This document shows, piece by piece, positions 48,264 through 57,067 of a stretch of 57,502 bases of DNA. Position 1 is the stretch's first letter. The number at the start of each line of letters is the position of its first letter. The translations under genes were made by a program, and so were the position numbers. This stretch comes from Flavobacteriaceae bacterium (GTDB lineage: Bacteria > Bacteroidota > Bacteroidia > Flavobacteriales > Flavobacteriaceae), in the NCBI GenBank assembly GCA_022565635.1, contig JAIUMH010000002.1, positions 1 through 57,502 on the forward strand, read 5' to 3'. The notes under the pieces were generated by a model. The model did not search any database. It worked only from the letters and a program-made list of their open reading frames with translations, and was not told where the DNA came from.

Positions 48264-50138
48264 ATGAAAAACGCTATACAACTTTTACCCGATCATGTTG
48301 CTAATCAAATTGCTGCAGGAGAAGTGGTTCAAAGACCTGCCTCTGTGGTTAAAGAATTACTTGAAAACAGCATTGATGCAGAAGCCAAAAACATACAATT
48401 AGTGATAAAAGATGCTGGCAAAACACTTATTCAAATTGTTGATGACGGCTTAGGCATGACTATGACGGATGCAAGATTAGCATTTGAACGACATGCTACT
48501 TCTAAGATTAAAAAAGCAGAAGATTTATTTAATTTACATACCAACGGTTTTCGTGGGGAAGCATTAGCATCTATAGCGGCTGTTTCTCAAGTTGAACTAA
48601 AAACCAAGACAAAAGACTGTGAAGTTGGAACAGAAATTCAAATTGAAGGAAGCGAAATAAAAAAACAAGAACCCTGCGTTACCAAGTCAGGAAGTAGTAT
48701 TAGCGTTAAAAACCTATTCTTTAATATTCCTGCTAGAAGAAATTTTTTAAAATCAGACAATGTAGAACAAAGACACATTATAGATGAATTTCAACGAGTT
48801 GCCATGGCGCATCCTGAAGTTTCTTTTAAAATGTATCATAATGGTACAAGTTTATTTAATCTACCCGCTAGCCATTTAAGACAGCGAATTGTAGGCATCA
48901 TGGGGAACAAAGCCAATGAGAATTTGGTTCCTATTGATGAAAAAACAGAACTAGTAAATTTATCTGGATATGTAGGTAAACCCGAATTTGCTAAACGCAC
49001 TAGAGGGGAACAATTCTTTTTTGTTAATCATAGATTTATAAAAAGCAGTTATTTGCACCATGCTGTTACAAGTGCTTTTGAAGGTCTATTAAAAGAAAAG
49101 ACACATCCCTCCTATTTTTTAAATTTAGCAATCCATCCAAAAAGCATTGATATAAACATACATCCTACCAAAACAGAAATTAAATTTGAAGATGAACATG
49201 CTATTTATTCAATTTTAAGAGCTGCGGTAAAACATAGTTTAGGTCAATTTCAAATAACACCTGTTTTAGATTTTGATCATAGTAGTGATTTAGACCCGAG
49301 TTATAACCGGTATAAATCAGAAGCAAAAAATCCTACTATAGAAGTAGACCGTTCGTTTAATCCGTTTAAAACCGAAGGAGAAAGCGAAGTAAAATCTTCT
49401 CAATTTCCTTCTCATTTTAAGTCAAATCACCCAACCAAAAAATCTACTAAGAATTGGGAAGACCTATTTGAGGATACTAAAGATTTTCAGTCAGAATCTA
49501 TTGAAAGTCAAATCAACTTAGAAAGTGAAAACAATCCTCAAAACTTGATGGGTTTTGACGAAGAATCGCTTCAAAAAGAACCCACTTCATTTCAGCTTCA
49601 AAACAAATACATTGTCACCACTTTAAAATCTGGTTTGCTCATTATAGATCAACATAGGGCGCATTCTCGGATTTTATTTGAAGACTTAATCAATAAATTT
49701 AAAGATAAACCTGCCTTAAGTCAACAATTAATGTTTCCTTTAATTTTGGAAATTAACGCTTATGATTTTCAGATTTTAAGTGAACTTAAAGTCCACCTTA
49801 ATCAAGTAGGATTTGATTTCAAGAAATTTGAAAGTACAGAAATTCAGATTAGCGGTATTCCTGTATTTTTTTCAGAATCACAAATTGGTTCCTTGTTTGA
49901 CGAATTAAAATCAAATTTTAAAGAAGGGATACCAAGTAGTGAAATTAACTTAAGAGAAATACTTGCAAAATCTATTGCGAAGACATCAGCTATTAAAGCT
50001 GGAAAAAAATTGAAACAAGAAGAACAGATGGAAATTGTAAGTCAATTATTTTCTTGTGCTGAACCAACAAAAAGTCCAAGTAACAAACGTATTTTTGCAA
50101 CCATGAGCAGTGAAGATTTTGATAAAAAACTAATGTAA
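48264..50138 (+). CDS. mutL: DNA mismatch repair protein MutL
   Basis: The mismatch-repair mediator has 624 residues. The N-terminal GHKL ATPase has AAGEVVQRPASVVKELLENSIDA (Asn-containing motif I), DDGLGM and TNGFRGEALASIAAVS. The transducer region includes FVNHRFIKSS. The C-terminal dimerisation domain follows an acidic Ser/Gln-rich linker (about 350-430). The endonuclease-type metal motif DQHA(X)2E(X)4E reads DQHRAHSRILFE at residues 462-473, with Ser468 where Glu is expected. The zinc-site motif near the end is SCAEPTKSPSNKR. Nicking activity is therefore uncertain. Confidence 0.96.
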   Translation: MKNAIQLLPDHVANQIAAGEVVQRPASVVKELLENSIDAEAKNIQLVIKDAGKTLIQIVDDGLGMTMTDARLAFERHATSKIKKAEDLFNLHTNGFRGEALASIAAVSQVELKTKTKDCEVGTEIQIEGSEIKKQEPCVTKSGSSISVKNLFFNIPARRNFLKSDNVEQRHIIDEFQRVAMAHPEVSFKMYHNGTSLFNLPASHLRQRIVGIMGNKANENLVPIDEKTELVNLSGYVGKPEFAKRTRGEQFFFVNHRFIKSSYLHHAVTSAFEGLLKEKTHPSYFLNLAIHPKSIDINIHPTKTEIKFEDEHAIYSILRAAVKHSLGQFQITPVLDFDHSSDLDPSYNRYKSEAKNPTIEVDRSFNPFKTEGESEVKSSQFPSHFKSNHPTKKSTKNWEDLFEDTKDFQSESIESQINLESENNPQNLMGFDEESLQKEPTSFQLQNKYIVTTLKSGLLIIDQHRAHSRILFEDLINKFKDKPALSQQLMFPLILEINAYDFQILSELKVHLNQVGFDFKKFESTEIQISGIPVFFSESQIGSLFDELKSNFKEGIPSSEINLREILAKSIAKTSAIKAGKKLKQEEQMEIVSQLFSCAEPTKSPSNKRIFATMSSEDFDKKLM

Positions 50139-50142
50139 AACT

Positions 50143-50898
50143 ATGGGAGGAAGATTAACAGATACAGTAAAAACGCTACTCATTGCCAATGTATTGTTCT
50201 TTTTTGGAACTGCCTACATAGGTGATTATGCTTTTAAAGTTTTTGCGCTTTGGTTTCCTGAAAATGAGAATTTTGCTATTTGGCAAATTGTTACGCACAT
50301 GTTTATGCACGGTAACACTACCCATATTTTTTTCAATATGTTTATGCTTTTTATATTTGGTAGTGTTATGGAGCAAAGCATAGGCCAAAAACGCTTTATT
50401 TTTTTATATGTGTCAGCTGGTTTAGGCGCAGCAGCCCTTCAAATTTTATTTAATTACATCAATTTTACAGGCGCTTACCAAGCTTATATTGAAGCGGGCT
50501 ATAACGATGAATACATTAGAGATACGTTAGAATACACTGCACAAATGAAAGACCGAATGAAAATTAGCAGTGGAGTTCCTAAGGAAGTTACAGAAACATT
50601 AGTAACAAGCTATTTATCAAGTATGGTTGGAGCTTCAGGAGCAATCTTTGGTTTGTTAGCTGGATTTGCCATGCTCTATCCAAACTTACCCTTGTATTTA
50701 ATGTTTATTCCTATTCCTATAAAAGCAAAGTATTTAATTGGTGCTTATTTTTTAATGGATGTGTATGCTGCTGTAACTGGAGCTAGTTTACTGGGAGAAA
50801 GTAACATTGCACATTGGGCTCATATTGGTGGAGCTATTGTAGGTTTTTTCATGGTTTATTTTTGGAAAAAAAACGATATTAAAAATAGGTGGAATTAA
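50143..50898 (+). CDS. rhomboid family intramembrane serine protease (first of two)
   Basis: A 251-residue protein with about six membrane segments. The catalytic Ser is in GASGAIFG and the His in HWAHIGGA. HMFMHGNTTHIFFNMFMLFIFG in the second segment is the rhomboid HxxxN region. Rhomboids cut transmembrane proteins within the membrane; substrates are unknown. It starts 4 bases after mutL, and its end lies just ahead of the second rhomboid gene. Confidence 0.93.
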   Translation: MGGRLTDTVKTLLIANVLFFFGTAYIGDYAFKVFALWFPENENFAIWQIVTHMFMHGNTTHIFFNMFMLFIFGSVMEQSIGQKRFIFLYVSAGLGAAALQILFNYINFTGAYQAYIEAGYNDEYIRDTLEYTAQMKDRMKISSGVPKEVTETLVTSYLSSMVGASGAIFGLLAGFAMLYPNLPLYLMFIPIPIKAKYLIGAYFLMDVYAAVTGASLLGESNIAHWAHIGGAIVGFFMVYFWKKNDIKNRWN

Positions 50899-50912
50899 TT
50901 GAAGATATTGAT

Positions 50913-51809
50913 ATGGATTGGAAAAGTCAGTTACGATATAAATATGCTATGGCATCAATGACAGAAAAATTGATTGGTGCTAATTTGGTGTTCTTTGTTT
51001 TGATCTTTGTGTTTAAAACAATAGGTTTTTTATTTAATAGCGATGGCAATTTTCTTGTTGAATGGTTAGTATTTGACAAAGAGCCTTATGAATTTATTTT
51101 TAAACCTTGGAGTATTGTAAGTTATGCATTTATGCATGCAGGTTTCTTTCATCTGCTTTTTAACATGATTGTGTTGTATTTTTCGGGGAGATTTTTCTTA
51201 GAGTTCTTTTCCCCAAAAAAAATGCTGAATTATTATTTTTTGGGAGCTATATCTGGAGCTGTAGTATTTATGTTGAGTTACAATCTGTTTCCTGCATTTC
51301 AAGGTGTTGGTAAATCCTATTTAATAGGTGCTTCTGCCTCTGTAATGGCTATTTTGGTTGGTATTGCAACTAAAGCCCCTAACCTATCTATGCGCTTTTT
51401 TTTAATAGGAAATGTTAAGTTATGGCATATTGCAGTTGTTTTTGTTGTACTTGACGTTACACGAATTCCTTTGGGTAATGCTGGCGGGCATTTAGCCCAT
51501 TTAGGCGGTGCTATGTTAGGCTATTTTTACACTAAACAATTAGATAAAGGAATTGATATTGGTTCAGGTTTTGAAAAATTTATGGATGGCTTAATTGATT
51601 ATTTTAGTTCTTTTGGGCAGAAAAAATCAAAAATGAAAACAGTATATAATAATAAAAGTTCAAAAAAGAAAACTCAAAAATCAAACCTTAAAAAAGACGA
51701 AAAACAAAAAAGAATTGATGAAATTTTAGATAAGATTTCAAAAAATGGATACGATAGTCTAAGTAAAGAAGAAAAGGACTTTCTGTTTAACGCAGGAAAA
51801 GACATGTAA
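50913..51809 (+). CDS. rhomboid family intramembrane serine protease (second of two)
   Basis: A 298-residue protein from ATG 50913; an in-frame GTG at 50889 would overlap the first rhomboid gene by 10 bases and is an alternative. SYAFMHAGFFHLLFNMIVLYFSG is the rhomboid HxxxN segment. The catalytic Ser is in IGASASVMA and the His in GGHLAHLGGAMLGY. After the membrane domain a Lys-rich cytosolic tail of about 80 residues follows (KKKTQKSNLKKDEKQKR), ending with a short conserved-looking motif (LSKEEKDFLFNAGK). Gene duplication with later divergence is likely. Confidence 0.9.
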   Translation: MDWKSQLRYKYAMASMTEKLIGANLVFFVLIFVFKTIGFLFNSDGNFLVEWLVFDKEPYEFIFKPWSIVSYAFMHAGFFHLLFNMIVLYFSGRFFLEFFSPKKMLNYYFLGAISGAVVFMLSYNLFPAFQGVGKSYLIGASASVMAILVGIATKAPNLSMRFFLIGNVKLWHIAVVFVVLDVTRIPLGNAGGHLAHLGGAMLGYFYTKQLDKGIDIGSGFEKFMDGLIDYFSSFGQKKSKMKTVYNNKSSKKKTQKSNLKKDEKQKRIDEILDKISKNGYDSLSKEEKDFLFNAGKDM

Positions 51810-51816
51810 ACTACAT

Positions 51817-52869
51817 ATGAAAACTTCAATGAATATATGTAATCAAGTAATTTACTTTATCAATTCTATTTTTGCGGCTTTATTAATCATTTCTTATTTA
51901 CTGCCCTTTATTCCAGCTGATTTTATACCCATTCTTTCTATTCTCAATTTTTCAATTCCTGTTTTTATATTGATCAATTTACTTTTTGTGGTATATTGGT
52001 TTGTTAAATTAAACAAGAGAATTCTTCTTTCTCTTGTTGCTATTGGCATCGGTTTCTCTCATTTAACTTCCTTATATGTTGTTAATGAAAAGCTCGATAA
52101 ATTAAATGCAGATTTACATTTACTAAGTTATAACGTAAGGCATTTAAACATGCATAACTGGATAGATGATGCTGAAATTACAGAAAAAATCAATCAGTTT
52201 TTATTAGCGGAAGATCCAGATATTATAGCATTGCAAGATTTTAAAGAAAAAGATGATTTTGTTTTAGAAAACAATTTTCCTTATCAGTATATCCAACATA
52301 GAGGAAGGAACAAAAACAACGCACTTGCAATTTACTCCAAACATCCAATTGTTAACACCGGTAATATTGATTTTAAAAACACTTCAAATAATTCTATTTA
52401 CGCAGATGTAGTTGTAAAGAATGATACGATTAGGGTTTATAATGTGCATTTAGAGTCCTTAAAAATAACACCAGATGTAAGTGTATTAAAAGATGAAAAT
52501 CAGCAAAAATTAATTCAACGGGTAAGTCATTCTTTTGCACAGCAGGCCAAACAAACAAAACTCATTTCTCAAAACCTTGCTTCCTGCAATTATTCAAAAA
52601 TAGTTATGGGAGATTTTAATAATACGGCTTTTTCTAATGTGTATAGAGAAATAAAGTCGTTTAATTTAAACGACAGTTTTAAAGAAAGAGGAAATGGATT
52701 TGGTAAGACCTTTAATTTTGATTTTATTCCTATAAGAATTGACTTTATCCTTACAGACCATGATTTTAAGGTATTGAATTTCAAAAATTACAATGTAGAA
52801 TACTCAGATCATTTCCCGATAAGCACTTGGATTCAATTAAATAACGAAATGAAGTCATCTTCACACTGA
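51817..52869 (+). CDS. membrane-anchored endonuclease/exonuclease/phosphatase-fold protein
   Basis: A 350-residue protein. The first 100 residues contain about three hydrophobic helices (NSIFAALLIISYLLPFI; FSIPVFILINLLFVVYWFV; RILLSLVAIGIGFSHL). The EEP domain follows: LLSYNVRHLN, DIIALQDF (metal-binding Glu position occupied by Gln/Asp), YNVHLESL, MGDFNNTAFSNVY and the final SDHFPI with His. The fold is shared by nucleases, phosphatases and sphingomyelinases, so the substrate is unknown; the active side is probably outside the inner membrane. It is the last gene of the mutL-rhomboid operon, 7 bases after the second rhomboid. Confidence 0.85.
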   Translation: MKTSMNICNQVIYFINSIFAALLIISYLLPFIPADFIPILSILNFSIPVFILINLLFVVYWFVKLNKRILLSLVAIGIGFSHLTSLYVVNEKLDKLNADLHLLSYNVRHLNMHNWIDDAEITEKINQFLLAEDPDIIALQDFKEKDDFVLENNFPYQYIQHRGRNKNNALAIYSKHPIVNTGNIDFKNTSNNSIYADVVVKNDTIRVYNVHLESLKITPDVSVLKDENQQKLIQRVSHSFAQQAKQTKLISQNLASCNYSKIVMGDFNNTAFSNVYREIKSFNLNDSFKERGNGFGKTFNFDFIPIRIDFILTDHDFKVLNFKNYNVEYSDHFPISTWIQLNNEMKSSSH

Positions 52870-52895
52870 AAAAATCTTTCAAATCCTTATTTTTA

Positions 52896-53041
52896 GTACA
52901 CGACTAAATTTGATTTGCTGAAAATCAGTTCTACCCTTATCTGCCTATGGCGGGAGGCTGATTTTCCTTAATTTCTTTCGCCTCAGGCAAGTGAGGGGTA
53001 AAAATCAAGGAATTCATAAGGCTAGATTTTTTGTCGTGTAC
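52896..53041. repeat. 146-bp inverted-repeat element, MITE-like
   Basis: GTACACGAC at 52896-52904 and its exact reverse complement GTCGTGTAC at 53033-53041 bound a segment that holds nested inverted repeats. These include GAAAATCAG (52920-52928) with CTGATTTTC (52958-52966), CCTCA/TGAGG near 52981-52995, and a GC-rich GGCGGGAGGC word. The element is non-coding and sits between convergent genes, where it may also stop transcription. No clear target-site duplication was seen. Confidence 0.5.
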
Positions 53042-53052
53042 AAATCTCCAAA

Positions 53053-54060
53053 TTATATTCCAAAACCCATTCCTACAGAAACTGTATTAAATTCTTGAAA
53101 GCTATAATCTGCAAAGAGTTTAAATACCCCTAAAGATAAGCGGGTTCCTAAAGTAGCTCTAAAACCATCTATATTGGTTGTACCACGAATTGGGTCAACA
53201 ATAACTTCTCCAGAATTAGGTCCAGTTGTGATTTCGTATTCACCTTCTAAGGCATACCTTGAATTAGCCGTTACGTAACCTCCTCCAGCATAAAAGTTGA
53301 TTACTGGCAAGTTAGTTGATAAAATTAAATCAAATGCCCAAGTATCAAGTCTTGTATTAATACGTTGTCCTTCTCCAGTTACTAAAGGAGTTTCATCAAG
53401 TCCAAAACGACCTACAAAGTTGGAGTAATTAACAATACCTGCTATTTTAATAGGCAAAATTTCAGCTCCAGGAATCCAATTGGTAAATTCATTTTTTAAA
53501 CCAAACCCGTAAAATCTTGCTTTACTATCACTTGTAGAAAACTCTGGTAAAGCTCTTATTATAGCTTCTGTTCCAAAGATTAAACCCACATTAGCTTGAA
53601 GCATTGCAGACGGAACAAAGTTGATTCCGTTTTTAGATAAACCTTGGGGTAACTCAAACCCTACACTTTGTTGATTACCATTATCATCAGTATATACAAC
53701 CATTGCGTTAATATTAGGGTCATTTTCTCCCAGTACATTAGCCACATTTTTGATAGATGAACCATCAGAAAATTGCAGGAAATTATAATCATTAGTATTT
53801 AACTCAAAACTTTGCTGGCTACTTGAAGTAAATGATACATTACCAATAATAGCTATCTCAAAACTTCCCAAACCTTTAGCTTTTGCTGAACTGTACCAAC
53901 CATTAGACAAATTAAATGCAACTGCATTAAAACCTGGATTTAGGTAGCTGGAAGCAAATTTTTGTGCATCATCAAGACCCGATGTTAATACAGGCCCTAA
54001 GTCAATTTGAGAAAAACTAAACAAAGGAATAAAATATAAAAGAAAAGTAATTTTTTTCAT
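53053..54060 (-). CDS. outer-membrane protein, DUF6588-like
   Basis: A 335-residue exported protein. The signal peptide (about 1-17, ending LFSFSQ) is followed by SGLDDAQKFASSYLNPGFNAVAFNLSNGWYSSAKAKGLGSF, seen at the start of DUF6588 proteins (key part: YLNPGFNAVAFNLSNGWY). The rest is beta-barrel-like with a closing strand FNTVSVGMGFGI. The function is unknown. Its resemblance to lipid-transport barrels is only in overall pattern. It is monocistronic, upstream region shared with the gyrB terminator. Confidence 0.75.
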   Translation of the reverse strand: MKKITFLLYFIPLFSFSQIDLGPVLTSGLDDAQKFASSYLNPGFNAVAFNLSNGWYSSAKAKGLGSFEIAIIGNVSFTSSSQQSFELNTNDYNFLQFSDGSSIKNVANVLGENDPNINAMVVYTDDNGNQQSVGFELPQGLSKNGINFVPSAMLQANVGLIFGTEAIIRALPEFSTSDSKARFYGFGLKNEFTNWIPGAEILPIKIAGIVNYSNFVGRFGLDETPLVTGEGQRINTRLDTWAFDLILSTNLPVINFYAGGGYVTANSRYALEGEYEITTGPNSGEVIVDPIRGTTNIDGFRATLGTRLSLGVFKLFADYSFQEFNTVSVGMGFGI

Positions 54061-54282
54061 GCCATTGATTTTTTTGGAAATAACATCATTTAGGTTCTAA
54101 AATAAAACTAATAAATCCTTTTTTAATTGGCTATATGTCATTTAAAATAGGCCTTAACTAAAACTATGCTTTATTTTTTGCCTAATTAAATCAAAAAAAA
54201 ATTCAATCTATTTCAGTACTATTTTTTAAGTTTAATGGGTATAAATTTACAAATATTATTTCCATTAAAAGCTACCACATAT

Positions 54283-54312
54283 AAAAAAGTCCTTCAATTG
54301 ATGAAGGACTTT
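54283..54312 (-). terminator. intrinsic terminator of gyrB
   Basis: AAAGTCCTTCA (54286-54296) pairs with TGAAGGACTTT (54302-54312). On the minus strand it is followed by six T. It lies 27 bases after the gyrB stop codon. Confidence 0.9.
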
Positions 54313-54338
54313 AAACATTTTATGTAATTAACCGACTT

Positions 54339-56282
54339 TTAAGCATCAATATTTGCATATACGGCATTCTTTTCTATAAACTCTCTACGCGGTGGAACTT
54401 CGTCTCCCATAAGCATAGAAAAGATTCGATCTGCTTCACTAGGGTTATCAATGTTTACCTTTCTTAAAATTCGATATTCAGGATTCATTGTTGTGTCCCA
54501 TAACTGCTCAGCATTCATTTCCCCTAAACCTTTATAGCGTTGAACACTAACGTTGGTTTTGTATTCACTAGCAATTTCATTTCTTTCTTTTTCAGACCAA
54601 GCATATCTTTTCTTGCTTCCTTTTTTGATCAAGTACAAAGGAGGAGTTGCAATATAGACGTGACCTGCTTCAATAAGTTCTTTCATATACCTAAAGAAGA
54701 AAGTTAATATTAAAGTTGCAATATGGCTACCATCTACATCGGCATCACACATAATTACAATTTTATGGTATCTTAATTTAGATAAGTTAAGCGCTTTTGA
54801 ATCTTCTTCTGTTCCAATAGTAACCCCCAGAGCGGTGTAAATATTTCTAATCTCTTCGTTTTCAAAAACACGGTGAGACATGGCTTTTTCAACATTTAAT
54901 ATTTTTCCTCTAAGTGGTAAGATGGCTTGAAATTTTCTATCTCTACCTTGTTTAGCAGTTCCCCCTGCAGAGTCACCCTCTACAAGAAATACTTCGCAAT
55001 TTTCAGGATCTTGGTCAGAGCAATCTGAAAGTTTCCCTGGTAACCCACCACCGCTCATTACGGTTTTACGTTGCACCATGTCTCTAGCTTTTTTAGCAGC
55101 ATGTCTTGCTTGTGCGGCTAAAATCACTTTTTGAACAATGGTTTTGGCATCGTTAGGGTTTTCTTCTAAGTAAATTTCTAACATTTCAGAAACTGCTTGA
55201 GAAACGGCAGAAGTAACCTCTCTATTTCCTAGCTTTGTTTTTGTTTGACCTTCAAATTGTGGATGTTGAACTTTTACAGAAACAATAGCGGTAAGCCCTT
55301 CTCTAAAATCGTCTCCAGTTATTTCAAATTTAAGCTTATCTAATAAACCCGAAGCATCTGCGTATTTTTTTAAGGTTGATGTTAGTCCTCTTCTAAACCC
55401 AGATAAGTGAGTACCTCCCTCATGAGTATTGATATTATTTACATAGGAATGTAAATTTTCTGCATAGGAATTATTATAAATCATAGCAACTTCAACAGGG
55501 ATTTCATTCTTTTCCCCTTCCATTGAAATAACATCTCCAATAATTGGCTCACGGTTGGAATCCATGAAGCGTATAAATTCTTTCAGCCCTTCATCAGAAT
55601 GAAACTCTTCAAACCTAAAGTTTCCATCTTCATCAGTTTCTCTTTGGTCTTCAATAGTAATTTTAATACCCTTATTTAGGAAAGCTAGTTCGCGCATCCT
55701 ATTAGCTAAAGTATCATAATTGAAATGAACTGTTTCTTCAAAAATTTCTGGATCTGGAGTAAACTCAATAACAGTACCATTTAGTTCTGTATCTCCTGTT
55801 GGTTTAACCGGGTAAAGTGCTTTTCCTCTTTCGTATTCTTGCTCCCATACTTTCCCTTTTTTATACACATAAGCATGAAGGTGATTGGAAAGTGCATTCA
55901 CAACAGAAACACCAACACCGTGAAGTCCTCCAGAAACTTTGTAAGAATCTTTATCAAACTTCCCTCCTGCTCCAATTTTTGTCATTACTACTTGAAGTGC
56001 AGAAACACCTTCTTTTTTATGAAGGTCAACTGGAATACCTCTACCGTTATCTTCTACTCTTAATGAGCCGTCTTTATTTATTCTAACTTGAATTCGGTCA
56101 CAATGACCAGCCATAGCTTCATCTATAGAGTTATCTACAACCTCGTAAACCAAATGATGCAAACCTCTCACGCCAACGTCACCAATATACATGGATGGAC
56201 GCATACGAACGTGTTCCATTCCTTCTAAGGCTTGAATACTGTCTGCCGAATAATCTTTGGGTTTATTAATCTCTTCACTCAT
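54339..56282 (-). CDS. gyrB: DNA gyrase subunit B
   Basis: The ATPase subunit of gyrase has 647 residues, typical of the short (non-enterobacterial) form. The GHKL ATP site shows VVDNSIDEAMAGHC, DNGRGIPVDLH and GGLHGVGVSVVNALS. The transducer QTKTKLGNREV and the TOPRIM domain (VEGDSAGGTAKQGRDR with Glu435, LPLRGKILNVEKA, MCDADVDGSHI) follow, then the tail domain QRYKGLGEMNAEQLWDTTMNP. A homologous ParE reading is possible, but the motifs and length fit GyrB. An exact -7 element lies 28 bases upstream. Confidence 0.97.
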   Translation of the reverse strand: MSEEINKPKDYSADSIQALEGMEHVRMRPSMYIGDVGVRGLHHLVYEVVDNSIDEAMAGHCDRIQVRINKDGSLRVEDNGRGIPVDLHKKEGVSALQVVMTKIGAGGKFDKDSYKVSGGLHGVGVSVVNALSNHLHAYVYKKGKVWEQEYERGKALYPVKPTGDTELNGTVIEFTPDPEIFEETVHFNYDTLANRMRELAFLNKGIKITIEDQRETDEDGNFRFEEFHSDEGLKEFIRFMDSNREPIIGDVISMEGEKNEIPVEVAMIYNNSYAENLHSYVNNINTHEGGTHLSGFRRGLTSTLKKYADASGLLDKLKFEITGDDFREGLTAIVSVKVQHPQFEGQTKTKLGNREVTSAVSQAVSEMLEIYLEENPNDAKTIVQKVILAAQARHAAKKARDMVQRKTVMSGGGLPGKLSDCSDQDPENCEVFLVEGDSAGGTAKQGRDRKFQAILPLRGKILNVEKAMSHRVFENEEIRNIYTALGVTIGTEEDSKALNLSKLRYHKIVIMCDADVDGSHIATLILTFFFRYMKELIEAGHVYIATPPLYLIKKGSKKRYAWSEKERNEIASEYKTNVSVQRYKGLGEMNAEQLWDTTMNPEYRILRKVNIDNPSEADRIFSMLMGDEVPPRREFIEKNAVYANIDA

Positions 56283-56310
56283 ATATCTATGATTAATTTT
56301 TTTAACAACT

Positions 56311-56318
56311 CACAAATA
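56311..56318 (-). promoter_or_regulatory. -7 element of the gyrB promoter
   Basis: On the minus strand this reads TATATTTG, an exact TAnnTTTG match, 28 bases before the gyrB start codon. No TTG lies at the preferred distance. Confidence 0.5.
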
Positions 56319-56488
56319 TAATGAATGTTATTAAATAGCCTTTATTATACGTTATTTTAATAAGCAAAGTTATTAACAATTAAGCATGATTAATTCATCA
56401 AAAAAAGTAAATTGATATAAATTAGCATCTGTAATTATTTACAAGTACAATTTCCTTAAAAAATTATCGTTAGCAAAAACAAAAACTT

Positions 56489-57067
56489 ATGCCTAAAATA
56501 ATTGCATTGATTTGTTTCTTGTCACTAATAAATATGGGTTATGCTCAACAATTTAATGAGTTAGACAAAAGTCCGATGGACGCTATTATGATTAGAGCGC
56601 AAGACAATTCAAGTTTGGTCAGGATTATTTATAGTAGACCCTATAAAAGAAATAGAAAGATTTTTGGCGAATTAGTTCAACTTGATTCGTTATGGAGAAC
56701 AGGTGCAAACGAAGCAACAGAAATTAAATTTTATCAAGATGTACTTTTTAATGGTAATGAAGTAAAAAAAGGCACTTATTCACTTTTTAGCATTCCTCAT
56801 GAAAATGATTGGACCCTTATTATCAATAAAGTCGAAAAATCTTGGGGCTTAGATTCTTACGTAGAAGAAAATGATGTGCTTAGAACGAAAGTTCCTTCTA
56901 TGTTAACAGCATCGCCAGTTGAACAGTTTAGCATTAGTGTTAGAAGAAATGGCCAAGGCTACAACTTGCTTTTGGGCTGGGATGATAGATTTGTGCAAGT
57001 ACCCATTCAGGTTCTTGATCAAAATCAGTACAAAAGTGAAATTAAAGATCAACCTGTACATTACTAG
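56489..57067 (+). CDS. DUF2911 domain-containing protein
   Basis: A 192-residue exported protein. The signal peptide (about 1-19, ending MGYAQ) is followed by the DUF2911 pattern: VRIIYSRPYKRNRKIFGELV, LWRTGANEATEIKFYQDV, VKKGTYSLFSIPHENDWTLIINK (key parts) and a C-terminal EQFSISVRRNGQGYNLLLGWDD. DUF2911 proteins are periplasmic or surface proteins of unknown function, common in Bacteroidota. The gene is divergent from gyrB and is followed at once by tandem repeats. Confidence 0.88.
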   Translation: MPKIIALICFLSLINMGYAQQFNELDKSPMDAIMIRAQDNSSLVRIIYSRPYKRNRKIFGELVQLDSLWRTGANEATEIKFYQDVLFNGNEVKKGTYSLFSIPHENDWTLIINKVEKSWGLDSYVEENDVLRTKVPSMLTASPVEQFSISVRRNGQGYNLLLGWDDRFVQVPIQVLDQNQYKSEIKDQPVHY

